This document shows, piece by piece, positions 13,886 to 24,504 of a stretch of DNA of 64,000 nt (within the stretch, counting starts at the first letter, position 1; each line of letters opens with the position of its first letter). The DNA lies in assembly GCA_035222895.1 (NCBI GenBank), contig JAVYIG010000064.1:434001-498000 (forward strand), in the 5' to 3' direction. Made by a program: the position numbers and the translations under genes. Below the pieces are notes generated by a model. That model made no database searches and had not been told where the DNA came from. It saw nothing but the letters and a program-made list of their open reading frames with translations. This DNA comes from Strongylocentrotus droebachiensis. Taxonomy: Eukaryota; Echinodermata; Echinoidea; Camarodonta; Strongylocentrotidae.

Positions 13886-14085
13886 GCGCGATAGCTCAGT
13901 CAGTAGAGCAGTGGTCTCGTAATCAGGTGACCCGGGTTCGAAACCAAGGCGATGCGCTAGTGCCCTTTGGTAAGGCATTAATCCTTATTACCAGGTCCCT
14001 CGGAGAGGACCTAAAGTCGTCGGCTGTCTGGTTGCTTACTTACAAGCATTTATGCTTTCTTAGCAGTCAGGTAAAATAACCACCA
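13886..14085 (+). mobile_element. tRNA-derived SINE, copy 1
   Basis: The head looks like a tRNA gene: an A box at ATAGCTCAGTCAG (13890-13902) and a B box at GGTTCGAAACC (13935-13945) with near-normal spacing. The 3' acceptor strand does not pair properly, so it is not a functional tRNA. The body contains GGTAAGGCATTAATCC and GTCCCTCGGAGAGGAC and resembles SINE bodies common in sea urchins (a SURF1 or Nin-type family by recall). The copy at 24505-24690 shares the same body. Transcription by RNA polymerase III from the internal promoter and mobilisation by a LINE partner are known for such elements. Confidence 0.75.
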
Positions 14086-14880
14086 CCAACATTCTTTGTG
14101 AAATAAAAATACTCATTTCAAGTAGGTGCATGAAAACAGTAAGATGGGCATCAATAAAAAAAAAACCTGGCAAAGTCACACAGAACTAATTTCTTGTGGA
14201 TAAAAATAGGAAACTTATGGATTGAATATAAACAAATTACATGTCACTGATGAATAATGAGGGAATGACATCAGAGCTGCCAATTTGTCTCGACGAAATG
14301 ACAATTTCCATAGTTTCATGTCACACAAAAACGAACAAATTTATCAATGGATAGGCCTATCCATTTTTTGTAAAAACTTTGTTGATTTGTTCTTCTTCTG
14401 ATTTGTCTTCTTTTAATAAAAATTAATTTGTTGTCGCGCTAGAGTTCTTATTTAAAGAATAACATTATATCTTGGAAGAGTACACGTGAACCGTGACCGA
14501 ACAGACGAAACAAAACCAGATGACGATCAAGGGCCGCTGCGGAGCAAAATACCAGGTCTTGATTCTTGGGTGGGGTATATAAGACGAACATGTCAGTTTA
14601 CCCATTTACACCGTTAATAGGTGTCACTCATACTTGTCGATAATCACCTGTATATTATTACGACGATATTCGCCTCATACCCGGGCATTTAGACCTGATC
14701 CGGCCTAAGAACCCAATTTCAACGGATATTTCGGATTCGACAGGTGTGCTTTCGTTCCCCTTTACTGGGATCATGGGGGCCCGAGATCCCTTCTAAAGCT
14801 ACAGCGCCAATCTTGTTTGCATATCTCAAGACGGGTGTTATGAGCTAGGATAACGGTAGGCATCCCATCTCGACATGAAT
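14086..14880. other. Non-coding stretch with a TATA-containing island
   Basis: 14470-14780 is more GC-balanced than its surroundings and contains the TATA box at 14576. No exon is recognised. Confidence 0.5.
14576..14608 (+). promoter_or_regulatory. TATA box with initiator-like sequence
   Basis: TATATAAG (14576-14583), preceded by GGGG, is a strong TATA match. Initiator-like CCCATTT places A+1 at 14604, 28 bp from the first T; a better initiator word, TCAGTTT, is too close at 14593-14599. No coding frame or splice signal follows that I can support, so this may be a relic promoter, a non-coding RNA start or chance. Confidence 0.25.
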
Positions 14881-14884
14881 GTCT

Positions 14885-15035
14885 AGAGAGAGAGAGAGAG
14901 AGGGGGGAAAGAGAGGGAGAGAGAGAGAAGGGGAGGAGAGAGAGAGAGGGGAAGAGAGAGAGAGAGAGAGTGAGATAGAGAAAGAGACAGATGGGGAAAA
15001 TGACAGAGAGGGGGTATAGAGAGAGAGAGAGGTGG

Positions 15036-15066
<31 letters not shown>

Positions 15067-15131
15067 GGGAGGAAGCGAGGAAGAGAATGAGAGAGAAAGA
15101 GAGACACACACACACACACACACACAGACAG

Positions 15132-15166
<35 letters not shown>

Positions 15167-15178
15167 GAGAGAGATTTA
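14885..15178 (+). repeat. GA tract with embedded CA repeat
   Basis: About 295 bp are almost all purine on the plus strand, broken at 15103-15125 by ACACAC repeats (about 11 CA units). Mixed GGGGAGAGA units suggest expansion by slippage. Frames on either strand here are artefacts. Confidence 0.95.
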
Positions 15179-15735
15179 TTAAATGTACATAATACGCAGG
15201 ACAGAAGGGGTGTGACTTGAACTTTTGGATTGAGGAAGTGGTGTAGAATCATTGAGCTTGCAAACAGAAGAACAACATTTGTCATCTTTAAGAATAACAA
15301 AGATAAACAAAATTATGTCGAGGTTAAAAAATAACCTAAACCTTAGATTTAGCCGAAAATATAATTGTCGACAGCAATTTTGAGTAGAGGGGGGGGGGGG
15401 GAGGGGGGGGGGGGATAGGGGTTTCTTTTCATTCGTCCCATACGTACCCTCCTCTAGTGACGCCAAGTACGTGTTATAAAACACTAACCTACCTTGTGTG
15501 ATGTTAGTTAAATTTCTCATGAAATTCAATACTATAGAATGGGTGAAACAGGTAAAATAAAACAAACAAATTCAATCCTATACTTGAATGAACTACCTTT
15601 TAACTCATCAAAGAGGGGGGGGGGGACTTTGGTTGGAAATGTTTATCATTCAATGTCGAATAAAACTTTGGAAACTTATTTGACTTGAACGAAAACAATA
15701 ATACAAAAAAAAACCCTGTTAACTTATTTGAGTAA
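15179..15735. other. Non-coding stretch with three long G-runs
   Basis: G13 at 15389-15401 and G12 at 15403-15414 are separated by one A, and G11 is at 15615-15625. No gene is seen. Confidence 0.6.
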
Positions 15736-15740
15736 AACAC

Positions 15741-16277
15741 TATTCGATTTATTTCGTCATTCTACATGTCGGGTCAAATGACTTGTCGAAAGGTAATGGT
15801 AGTACATCAACCGCCAATGACATCATAGCATTAGCTGACGTGATTGCAACGAAAGGCTGTGATGTATGCTTGTCTGGTGTTATACACCGCAGATGGGAAT
15901 CGGTTCACCAGAGGCGCAGTGTCGATGGGGTTAATGGGCGATTGAGAAGAGCTGCCCGTGAAAGGAGATGGGGTTTCGTTGACAATGACAACATAGGTGA
16001 CAGGCACCTTGGCAGAGATGGGGTCCACATCAATAAGGCAGGACAAGCTGTTCTTGCCTCTAATCTACGCCACTTTATTGAGCGACCTCGAGGGCCACCT
16101 ACACCTACTCAGCAAACGTCCTACGCTGAAGTTGTTGGATCTTCAACGCAGGATTTCGAGATGATTGCTCCGAGAGGGAGGCTAAAGTCTGCACCTGCTC
16201 TTCCAATGTTTCCACTGACAAAAGCTCAACAGGGGTGGAACGAGCATCTACGTCTCGTCATGGCAACATGCAGTTAA
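15741..16277 (+). CDS. LINE ORF1 C-terminal fragment with SGNH-esterase blocks
   Basis: The frame is open from 15732 to the TAA at 16275-16277. It begins within the esterase fold: FVILHVGSNDLSKG carries the GxND block, and DGVHINKAGQAVLASNL carries the DxxH block with the catalytic Asp and His. The N-terminal part, including the nucleophile Ser block and any RNA-binding or coiled-coil region, is missing because the copy is 5'-truncated. No true start codon survives. In CR1-type LINEs this ORF1 protein accompanies the element RNA and has lipid-esterase-like activity; its exact role is unsettled. The last codons overlap the ORF2 start in another frame. As a cut fragment it is unlikely to be functional. 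Confidence 0.8.
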   Translation, partial: YSIYFVILHVGSNDLSKGNGSTSTANDIIALADVIATKGCDVCLSGVIHRRWESVHQRRSVDGVNGRLRRAARERRWGFVDNDNIGDRHLGRDGVHINKAGQAVLASNLRHFIERPRGPPTPTQQTSYAEVVGSSTQDFEMIAPRGRLKSAPALPMFPLTKAQQGWNEHLRLVMATCS

Positions 16278-19225
16278 ACTCTGTCTCTGGTACTGGCATA
16301 CTACATCATAATCTTCAGGATCAATCTCATGAACTGAATAAGAGTAACATTAAACAGTTGGAAGGTGGTTCAATTCCTCCGTTTAGAAACAGGGGCTTAA
16401 AATTTGCCCATTTGAATATTCATAGCTTAGTTGCTAAGATTGACGAACTTAGATTACTTCTGAGAAATGCATCATTTGATGTTATTGGTTTAAATGAAAC
16501 ATTTTGCGACTCCATGATTGATGATTCTGAATTGTATATAGATGATTATATTTTATTACGTAGAGACCGTACGAGACATGGTGGTGGTGTGGCTGTATAT
16601 ATATCCAAGAGGTTCAATTATAAAAGAAGGGATGATTTGATTTCTTCTACTTTAGAATGCCTTTGGTTTGAATTGCATTATCCAAATAAGTCTCCCATCC
16701 TGGTTGGAGAGTTTTACAGACCTCCAAATTCTCACGTTGATTTCTTTGAAGAATTAGACGGAAATTTGGACTCTGCTCTCTCGGAAGATATGAGCTGTAT
16801 TATTTTAGGTGATTTCAATTGTGATTGTATGCCACACCAACTTGATCTGAATGCTGAAAAGTTAATGTTTTATACAAATATGTACGGGTTAAGTCAGCTA
16901 ATTGATACTGCCACAAGAGTTACAAATATCTCTTCTACTTTAATTGATTTGATATTTGTATCAGACAAGGAACTTTACAATGAATGGGGAATATTTGAAA
17001 CTAGCATAAGTGATCATTATTTGGTGTATACGGTTCGCGATTTTAGTGCAAAGATCCATAACAAATCCGAATACGCAGAATTTCGCTCGTTTAAAAATCT
17101 TGACGAGGAGAAATTTTACAGTGAATTGAGAAGTACTCCTTGGCAGGTCATAAAAGATATAGATAATGTTGATGTTGCGTGGGATATGTGGTTGACTCTA
17201 TTCAATAATATAATCAACAAGCACATACCAGTATGTAAAAAGCGGATAAGAAAAAAGGCATGTCCATGGATATCTGACGAGATTGTTAAGCTTATGACGG
17301 AACGTGATAAAGTTCTCAAAGCTGCTAAAGCTAACAAAAGTGATGATCTTTGGGACACCTACAAATATCTAAAGAATACAGTTATTCATCTCATGAGGAA
17401 AAGAAAAAGAGAATATAATGCAGACCAGATCTCGCAAAATCATAACATTAGTAAGCAAATGTGGAGATGTTTGAGAAACCTTGTGCCTAAGTCATTACCT
17501 ATAACTCCCAATAGCATAAATGTTGATGGTGCTAATGTGTCAGACAATGCAAATATTGCTGAAGCTTTTAATGACTTTTTCATTTCTAATGCTACTAAGA
17601 TTACAAAGGACCTGCGAAGGAATAAGTCTCAACTGAGAGTAGACGAGGACAATAATATTGGTCCAACTCATTCGCAATTTAATTTGAATTTGATTACTGA
17701 GGATTTTGTATTGAAACAGATTGATAATCTGAGTATAGATAAAGCAACTGGTGAAGATCACATCAGCTGTAAACTTTTAAAGATGACGAAGAATGTTATC
17801 GCAGAGTCTCTTTGTGATATCATTAACAAATCCCTGTCTACAGGAGTTGTTCCACGTGAATGGAAAAAGGCTCGGGTAGTACCAATATTCAAATCTGGAG
17901 ATATTTCTTCTTTGAATAATTACCGTCCCATTTCGATATTACCTATCGTGAGTAAAATTATAGAAAGGGCCGTCCACCAACAACTCAGTGAATTCTTGGA
18001 CGTGAATAAATTATTACACCCTAATCAGTCTGGTTTTAGACCTAAACATTCAACAGCTACTGCCCTTGCAAAACTTGTAAATCAATGGTCGTTGAATATT
18101 GATAACAAAGAAATTTCTGGAGTTGCCTTCATAGATCTTCGTAAGGCTTTTGATACTGTTGACCATGAGCTACTTCTACATAAACTAGCTTGTATAGGTT
18201 GTAGTAATAGGACTATTTATTGGTTCAAATCATATTTAGGGGATCGACAACAAGTGACCCAATTCAAAGGAGCCAAGTCGCATCCATCAACCATCAAATT
18301 AGGTGTGCCACAAGGTTCAATTCTTGGTCCCCTTTTATTTTCAATATATGTTAATAGTCTACCTGAATGTACTCCTGAAGGTATCATAGATATGTATGCT
18401 GACGATACGACACTTACCGTCAGTGCAAATGATGCAACTGTTGTGGAAGAAAAATTAACTGTTGCGTTAAACAGAGTCATGGCATGGATTAAGGAAAATC
18501 GTCTTGTTCTTAACACTGAAAAAACTTGTGTCATGTTAATAGGCTCTCCTGCTAATCTCAAGAAAATTGAATCTTTCACCATTTCATTAAACGGCAATTT
18601 GATCAAAAGAGTTCAATTCACCAAATGCTTAGGACTTTTGATAGATGAAGAATTGAAATGGTCTAAACAAATCGAAAACGTAAGTAAACTTACCCAGAAA
18701 AACATTAGCATGATAAAGAGAGCAAAGAGTTTTTTGCCTCAAAAATCCTTAAAGTTACTTTATAACAGTCTAGTGTTGCCACGATTAGATTACTGCTCTG
18801 TTGTATGGTCGAACCGATTTCATTCTCATACAACTAAGCTGCAAAAAATTCAAAAGAGGGCCGCAAGAATAATATTGAACAAGACATATGACACACCGTC
18901 GGCTGATTTGTTCACAAGTCTTAAATGGATGACACTAGACAAGCGGTTTGAGTTAAGTCGCGTTATGATGATATATAAATGCGTTCATAACTTAGCACCC
19001 TCTTACCTTCAGGTAGGCTTAATCAATCCTAATGATGTACATGAGCATCATACAAGGCAAATAGACAGTGGATGTTTACGTGTGCCTAGATTTCACACTG
19101 ATTGTTATAAGTGTAGCCCAATTGTTTCTTCCATATTTGAATGGAATAAGCTAGATAATTCGTTGAGAACGGCTTCCTCTGTCAATTCATTTAAGAAATT
19201 GTTTAAACAAAGTTGTAATTTGTGA
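16268..19225 (+). CDS. LINE ORF2: APE endonuclease and reverse transcriptase
   Basis: The start is taken at ATG 16268, the first ATG in frame, which overlaps the ORF1 stop as ATGCAGTTAA; a GTG at 16235 is also in frame. The product is about 985 residues ending at TGA 19223-19225. The endonuclease is within roughly residues 40-255: FAHLNIHSL, GLNET, EFYRPP, LGDFNCD and ISDHYLVY, so the Asn, Glu, Asp-Asn and terminal Asp-His catalytic positions are all present. The reverse transcriptase, roughly residues 470-760, shows NNYRPISILP, SGFRPKHSTATALAK, AFIDLRKAFDTVDH, GVPQGSILGPLLFS and MYADDTTL, with its catalytic aspartates in FID and YADD. The C-terminal segment has DYCSVVWSN and KLQKIQKRAAR as in CR1-like elements. 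No stop or frameshift is seen. Translation probably depends on termination-reinitiation at the overlap. Confidence 0.92.
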   Translation: MQLNSVSGTGILHHNLQDQSHELNKSNIKQLEGGSIPPFRNRGLKFAHLNIHSLVAKIDELRLLLRNASFDVIGLNETFCDSMIDDSELYIDDYILLRRDRTRHGGGVAVYISKRFNYKRRDDLISSTLECLWFELHYPNKSPILVGEFYRPPNSHVDFFEELDGNLDSALSEDMSCIILGDFNCDCMPHQLDLNAEKLMFYTNMYGLSQLIDTATRVTNISSTLIDLIFVSDKELYNEWGIFETSISDHYLVYTVRDFSAKIHNKSEYAEFRSFKNLDEEKFYSELRSTPWQVIKDIDNVDVAWDMWLTLFNNIINKHIPVCKKRIRKKACPWISDEIVKLMTERDKVLKAAKANKSDDLWDTYKYLKNTVIHLMRKRKREYNADQISQNHNISKQMWRCLRNLVPKSLPITPNSINVDGANVSDNANIAEAFNDFFISNATKITKDLRRNKSQLRVDEDNNIGPTHSQFNLNLITEDFVLKQIDNLSIDKATGEDHISCKLLKMTKNVIAESLCDIINKSLSTGVVPREWKKARVVPIFKSGDISSLNNYRPISILPIVSKIIERAVHQQLSEFLDVNKLLHPNQSGFRPKHSTATALAKLVNQWSLNIDNKEISGVAFIDLRKAFDTVDHELLLHKLACIGCSNRTIYWFKSYLGDRQQVTQFKGAKSHPSTIKLGVPQGSILGPLLFSIYVNSLPECTPEGIIDMYADDTTLTVSANDATVVEEKLTVALNRVMAWIKENRLVLNTEKTCVMLIGSPANLKKIESFTISLNGNLIKRVQFTKCLGLLIDEELKWSKQIENVSKLTQKNISMIKRAKSFLPQKSLKLLYNSLVLPRLDYCSVVWSNRFHSHTTKLQKIQKRAARIILNKTYDTPSADLFTSLKWMTLDKRFELSRVMMIYKCVHNLAPSYLQVGLINPNDVHEHHTRQIDSGCLRVPRFHTDCYKCSPIVSSIFEWNKLDNSLRTASSVNSFKKLFKQSCNL

Positions 19226-19508
19226 ATGGCTCAGCCGTACATACACTACGTGCATGTTCTGTAATATTTACATGTCTTATTCACATAATTGCGACTTAAT
19301 TAATATTTTCCTATTGACATTACTGCTTACTAGGTTAATGATATATGTTAATTTTGCAAACGAGTATTATTTTTGTAACTGTTCTGTATAAATGTTATAA
19401 ACGATGTAAATATGTTCATTCAGGGCCCCATGGAAGACCACTACTTGCTGGTGAATGGGCTACCCTGTCAAAAGATCAGAAATAAATAAATAAATAAATA
19501 AATAAATA

Positions 19509-22380
19509 GCTTATCACTCCAAATGGTGTGCCAATATAAATAGCACGTTAACTTTGTAAAAGTTACAGTAAAACTTTATCTCTGAGTTCCTTCTGTATTT
19601 ATTTAAGAAACGTTTCTGTCAAATAATATCGAATTAAAAAGAATTAAGCGTGGATACTCATTTATTCGAAAATGAGACCATGACATGAGTAAGTGCTACA
19701 ATTTATTTCACTAAACGTCATCATTGTGTTGTCATATCAATCTGTCTTAGTTTTCCGGTAGAGCGAAAACTTTCACTATTCTTTTGGTCTGAATGCACAG
19801 CCTTGACTCTGAACACCAACACGCCGTCAAAATGACAAGCTCTAGCTACCGCGAGTTCGTATACAATCTCGGTGTAAAATAGTGATGTCGAAACGGTTTG
19901 GATAAGAAATCTCGTGAAAATAAACATCGTTATTACGTTAGGATCAACTACTCAGAGTAATTGGTCCTAACTCCGTTCGCTGGCTTTCGGCTTGCGTCGG
20001 GTTTACCAGGGAGATGAGACTATACTCACTGGGTTTACATATCCATAGACTGGTAAATGAACAAGCGATTCCCTCATTGGAATTTCCGTGTTTTGGGTGT
20101 GTTTTTAGGATACCATAGGGATACCAGACACGGGGTTTCGGTTCGTAATAATGGAGTGGATGATTGCTGGCGGGTATTTCTAATTTATATTATTTCAAAC
20201 TATTCGAGGATGAATATGCATTATGAGGAAATAACAGCGAGTGGAGGTAGTGTAGCGACATTGAAACCAGTGAGATAAACTGAAGTTATAACATAAGCAC
20301 AACGAAATAAGAATTTCTAGGAATATCCTCTTTTGCTTGACTGAGACTTCAGAGGTAATTATTTGAAGAAACAAATAATTGATTGACTTATTACTATTGC
20401 TTTTGCTCGTCAGAAGCTTTAGTTATTGTTTAGTTGGGCAATGAATCCTGAATCCATCAATATATATATATATATAAGGTTTAATGGTTAACAAAAAGCT
20501 TATCGTATCCAGCCTCTCATCATGTGTGTATGCATGTGTGTGTGTGTGTGTGTGTGGGGAGGGGGGGTGGCAAAGTGACTGTGATGCAATAAAATGTAAC
20601 ATGAAAGTTCAAACGGGGGTGGGGGGCACTCATCCACTGCTTCCTCATGTGGCTACATTATCAAACCGAAATAGAAAGTATATGTCAAATGATTCCGAAT
20701 TTCGTAACAAATAGAAAGTATACAAAAATGATCGAGTGAGTGATTAATTACTTTGGAACTGTGTCTGCTTTCAGTTCTCATCTTGTCACATTTTCCTGAT
20801 ACATTATATTTAACAACTGGAAAAGAGGAGTGGCATTGATTTACCTTCACATTACATGCATTGCTTACACATGTTATCAATAATTACTGTGCACAAGGGC
20901 GGGGCTCGTCCTCTTGACATTATAATGCAATACCTTGTACATGTATCTGCAATTGTCTCTCCCGACCTAGGTGTAGAAAACTGACATCTGGGACCCGTTT
21001 CACAAACCCTCTTTTCAATGACAAATGACAAATATCAGTGAAAAATCTGTTGATAACCAATCAGAAGCAAGGATTTCAGTAGCTTATAACAAAAACTGTC
21101 ATTTATCACTAATAATAATAATAATACATAACATTTATTAGGCGCTTAATACTGATGTTTCTAAGCGCACAGTGTTCTGATTAAGAGAAGACTATAACCC
21201 GTAGAATTAAATTAGAAGAAAAAGCAAAAATACAAAAGTAACATAGATAAGGTAAGAAAAACAGTGGCAATCAACTAAATAAAGACAAATATGGTGCGCA
21301 CCTCCATTGACCGACGCACAACTGCAATTTACAATTTGAAAAGATAGGTTTTGACAAGTTTTGTAAAACGCCCCGCTGGTATGACGAAATTGTGTAAATG
21401 CTTTAAACGTATATGACACTTGGATGAAAGTTTATAGGGTAGGCACTTGCCTCGCGTGAGCGTGTCTCTAAATCTGAACGTGAAACCATCAAAGTTCTTG
21501 ACTCAGTCTACATCAATATCAACACCAATTTAGGCTTTAAAAAATCAGTTCAATGAAGTTTCAGTCGACTTTTACTTGATCTATGCACCATGTACATTCT
21601 AGGTATTATAGAATATATAATACTTTTTCAAATATTTGTTGATTAAAACAAAAACATTCGTCTCTAATTGTTTTGGAAGAGAGCATGATTCCGATGTAAT
21701 AGTGTTTCATTTCATTGTTACAACCAAATATTATCTGGTAAGAAAAGTAATGAAAATTAGTTTTTCAAACAAAATTTTAAATCCCCCTTTCTTCCTTTGA
21801 TCTTATGAAACACTAATCGTTCTTTTAACGTATTCATAATGGCTTTTATTATGGCAGAACCGTGATTAAAGAGCCCCATCATCTTATACAATTAATGGCT
21901 TTACCACAAAGAGCCCCTAAATTCATGACCATCTTTCCCATTTCATAAAACACACAATTTTCATCCCCTTTCTTCTCGTCGAGTTTTCTCAAATCAAAAT
22001 TGATTGCATTTTTACGACATGAAATCACCGCCGTGTGCGTGCAAAACTTGGCTTGACTCAATCTCGACAACCCTTAAGACGAATAAAATAATGCATGTTT
22101 AATGAACAACATCTAATGTCTTTCAATATTCCTCGTCCTTGTGAAAAAATGAAAAAGCTCTCCCTTTTCTCTGAATGATTAAAAGAAGGCAATAAAAGTA
22201 GGGGAACTTTACGAGGAAAGGACATAATAAATGTGTCTGGGCTTCGACATGGCATCCAGTTACATCGAGTGGAGTAAAGCGGCCGAAACACTCCAGAAAA
22301 GCCCAGCTTTGTTTGAAAAATACATAGTCAAGCTGACAGAGGCAGCAAGTTTTATTAATAAAACGTGAATTGAACAATTA
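19509..22380. other. Non-coding stretch
   Basis: TA repeats lie at 20460-20476 and a TG repeat at 20535-20556, followed by a G-rich run. The repeat at 20990-21180 is listed separately. 22040-22380 is more complex and holds AT-rich homeodomain-type words such as TTTTATTAATAAAA. No exon is recognised. Confidence 0.5.
20990..21180. repeat. Interspersed repeat with GGCGC-type tail
   Basis: It starts GGGACCCGTTTCACAAA and has internal inverted AATGACAAATGACAAA and CTGTCATTTATCAC. AAT repeats follow, and then ACATTTATTAGGCGCTTAATA with TTCTAAGCGCAC. I recognise both halves as common repeat words of echinoderm and amphioxus genomes by recall only. A related tail is at 51815-51875. Confidence 0.45.
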
Positions 22381-22389
22381 AATTGCACC

Positions 22390-23280
22390 TAATAAACGTG
22401 AGAGCAAATAATTACCCAGGGATGGGCTTTAATTACAGGGGTAGTCTCATGGGTAAGGTCCCCAACCGGCGGGGTGACGAATAAGGAGACGGCCGTTGGT
22501 AGAGTACACCCACCTTGACTAGGCCGGAAAACAGCCGCCTTAAACCCCCGCTTACCCTCCCCCATTTCCCTTTGTTTTGCTAGACATTTCTGCCTGGTAA
22601 TGTGGCCTTTCGAATGCTGTATGGCATTCTGGGTTTGAGCAGCAGTAACGGGGTATGAGAGGTGAGTGACGATCGGGCCAGAACGCCGGCGAGAGTGTGT
22701 AGGCTGCCCGTCGGCACCCCCAGACGGCACTTGTCTCTCTCTCTTTCTCCACCGTATATTAGTAGCCATACAAGATTGGTTTAATCAGCCTATGTATTAT
22801 CAAAAGCTAAGTACACTTTCTCTCAAAGAACTCTTGAAGGACCCCAATAAATATCCTACTAATAGCGCAGGAGTGGTGTCTTATGATATCACTGACCGAC
22901 TCTAATAATATGACGTGGAGAAATTAAGGTCCTTCCAATCTCGCCGTCTCACATTATCTCCAACAAGCCTCTCTTCATCTCCCTCTCTTAATCCTTCGTC
23001 TCGGGCAGTTTCCGTGTATTTCTTTCCCTTGTTTTTGGTCGGCGATGAGAACTCATTTCCTGGCATATTTAGTTTGAGTAAACAGCTTTTTTGTCGTTGG
23101 TTAAAAGGCACAGATGGGGAGGTCCTTTAAGCAGGTTTGATGCAGGGAGGAGCGATCCTAACGTCGGGATAGCTTCCCGGCGCGTCAGCGTGTGATCGAT
23201 GAGACACACACGTAGAGTGCGGGTGTGCAAATTACAGCCTTACTCCTTACCTGTAATGTGCGTGGAGGACTTTAAACATG
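22390..23280. other. GC-richer, repeat-free island; candidate regulatory or conserved element
   Basis: This stands out from the AT-rich background: words such as CCCCAACCGGCGGGGTGACG and CCCGGCGCGTCAGCGTG, CpG present, no microsatellite, no interspersed repeat recognised. Short frames occur on both strands without any familiar protein. It could be a cis-regulatory module or an unrecognised exon cluster. Confidence 0.3.
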
Positions 23281-24504
23281 ATCTTAGAAAAAAGCCAACG
23301 CTTAGAAACCCCTTCATCATATCGAAAACATTTAGATGACATTTAGAAGCTGGAGTCGATAACGTTTGAGCGGACATAGGTAAATGAACAATCTTACCTC
23401 TCCCCCTCTCTCAATATGTCTCTTCGAGTGCCCACAAAGCTTTAAGAGCATGTAGTGCTGAAGTATATCAGAGGGAGAAAGAGAGGAGAAGAAGAACAAA
23501 GATGCTGAGGTTTCTTAATTTCTCTTATCATCAATCATCCTGAACCTCATTGCAAATAAAGATGATGCTCTTCTTGAATTTTTCGAGCATCTAGAGCATG
23601 AATTTAGGCTTGACAAAATACAAATCATGGCAAAAATGAGTTAAAACCCTTAGAAAGAGCATCAAGAGATACAACTTTAACACATTGTGTTATTCAGTTA
23701 TTAAAAGAGGCTCTTCTTTGCCCCTCCCTCTATATCCTCAGTCATTCTTTCTCTTTTTCTCTACCCATCTTTCCCCTCCCCCTCCCTCTCTCTTACCCTC
23801 TTCCTACTGCCCATTTTTCTAGTTTTATGTCATTCTTTATCCATGTCTATCTATCAGGTCTAGCAATTTACATACTTCATTCCTTGAATGGAACAGTGAC
23901 AACTTCAAAGACAAAATCCCTGATCAAACGTATTACATTATCCACTTAATTCGAGCTTAAAATTGCTGCAACCCATCTTTATCAGAGTATATCAACGTTG
24001 GTTACATTTGATACCCCGTTGTTTACTCTTATCAAATCGTTTTAATGTCTGTGTAAAAAGGAAAGATATTACAAGAGACAATAATCGCATATACAAATTT
24101 AGATAATTTCAATTTTTGTTCGGTGTCGTTTTCTGAATAACTTTTTCACAATAGGTAGAATAAAAAATGGTGTTTATTTCTGCATTGACTGTTGGTCCCA
24201 TCTTAAAATGATTATCTTCTTTTCCATCTTTACCATAGGTACCCAGGTTTCCATGGGAACGAATTTCACCATGGAACGCTTTCATCAGCTTGAATGTCGT
24301 CTCAAGATATACTGCCGGAAAATGATGCGAGCTAGAGGTCCATTTGATATCAAGTCTGCAGAAAGACACGGATGTTCTATCGCCTCGGCTGCTCATAAAT
24401 ACAGTTTCTGCCAGAATAAGATACGAAGTTTCGAAGAACTTTAAGCTACTTGGTTCTTTGGTTGGTAGTCCTGCGACAATTCACCGTTTTTTTAAATCCC
24501 TGCA
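23281..24504. other. Non-coding stretch
   Basis: There are CT-rich patches at 23390-23412 and 23720-23800. No gene is recognised. A short open frame at 24208-24444 has no recognisable content. Confidence 0.5.

Larger units (their letters stand above)
15740..19508 (+). mobile_element. CR1-like non-LTR retrotransposon, 5'-truncated, ORF2 intact
   Basis: The parts in order are the end of an ORF1 with an SGNH-esterase domain, a complete endonuclease plus reverse transcriptase ORF2, a 3' UTR of about 280 bp, and a tail of AAAT tetranucleotide repeats at 19481-19508. An esterase ORF1, an APE-type endonuclease, a YADD reverse transcriptase and a short tandem tail place it in the CR1/L2-like group. 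The left edge is uncertain (about 15732-15760), since truncation falls inside ORF1 and no target duplication could be identified. The 3' UTR ends CTACCCTGT (19460-19468) before the tail, shared with the LINE at 11265-13852. The unbroken 985-codon ORF2 suggests recent insertion. Cutting by the encoded nuclease followed by target-primed reverse transcription is known for the family. Confidence 0.9.

Noticed and set aside
13886-13960. tRNA gene (Thr-like anticodon)
   Set aside because: The acceptor stem does not pair and the SINE body follows directly, shared with the copy at 24505.
14771-15300. Several open frames on both strands
   Set aside because: Products of the GA/CA tract (SLSLSL, RERERE, THTHTH).
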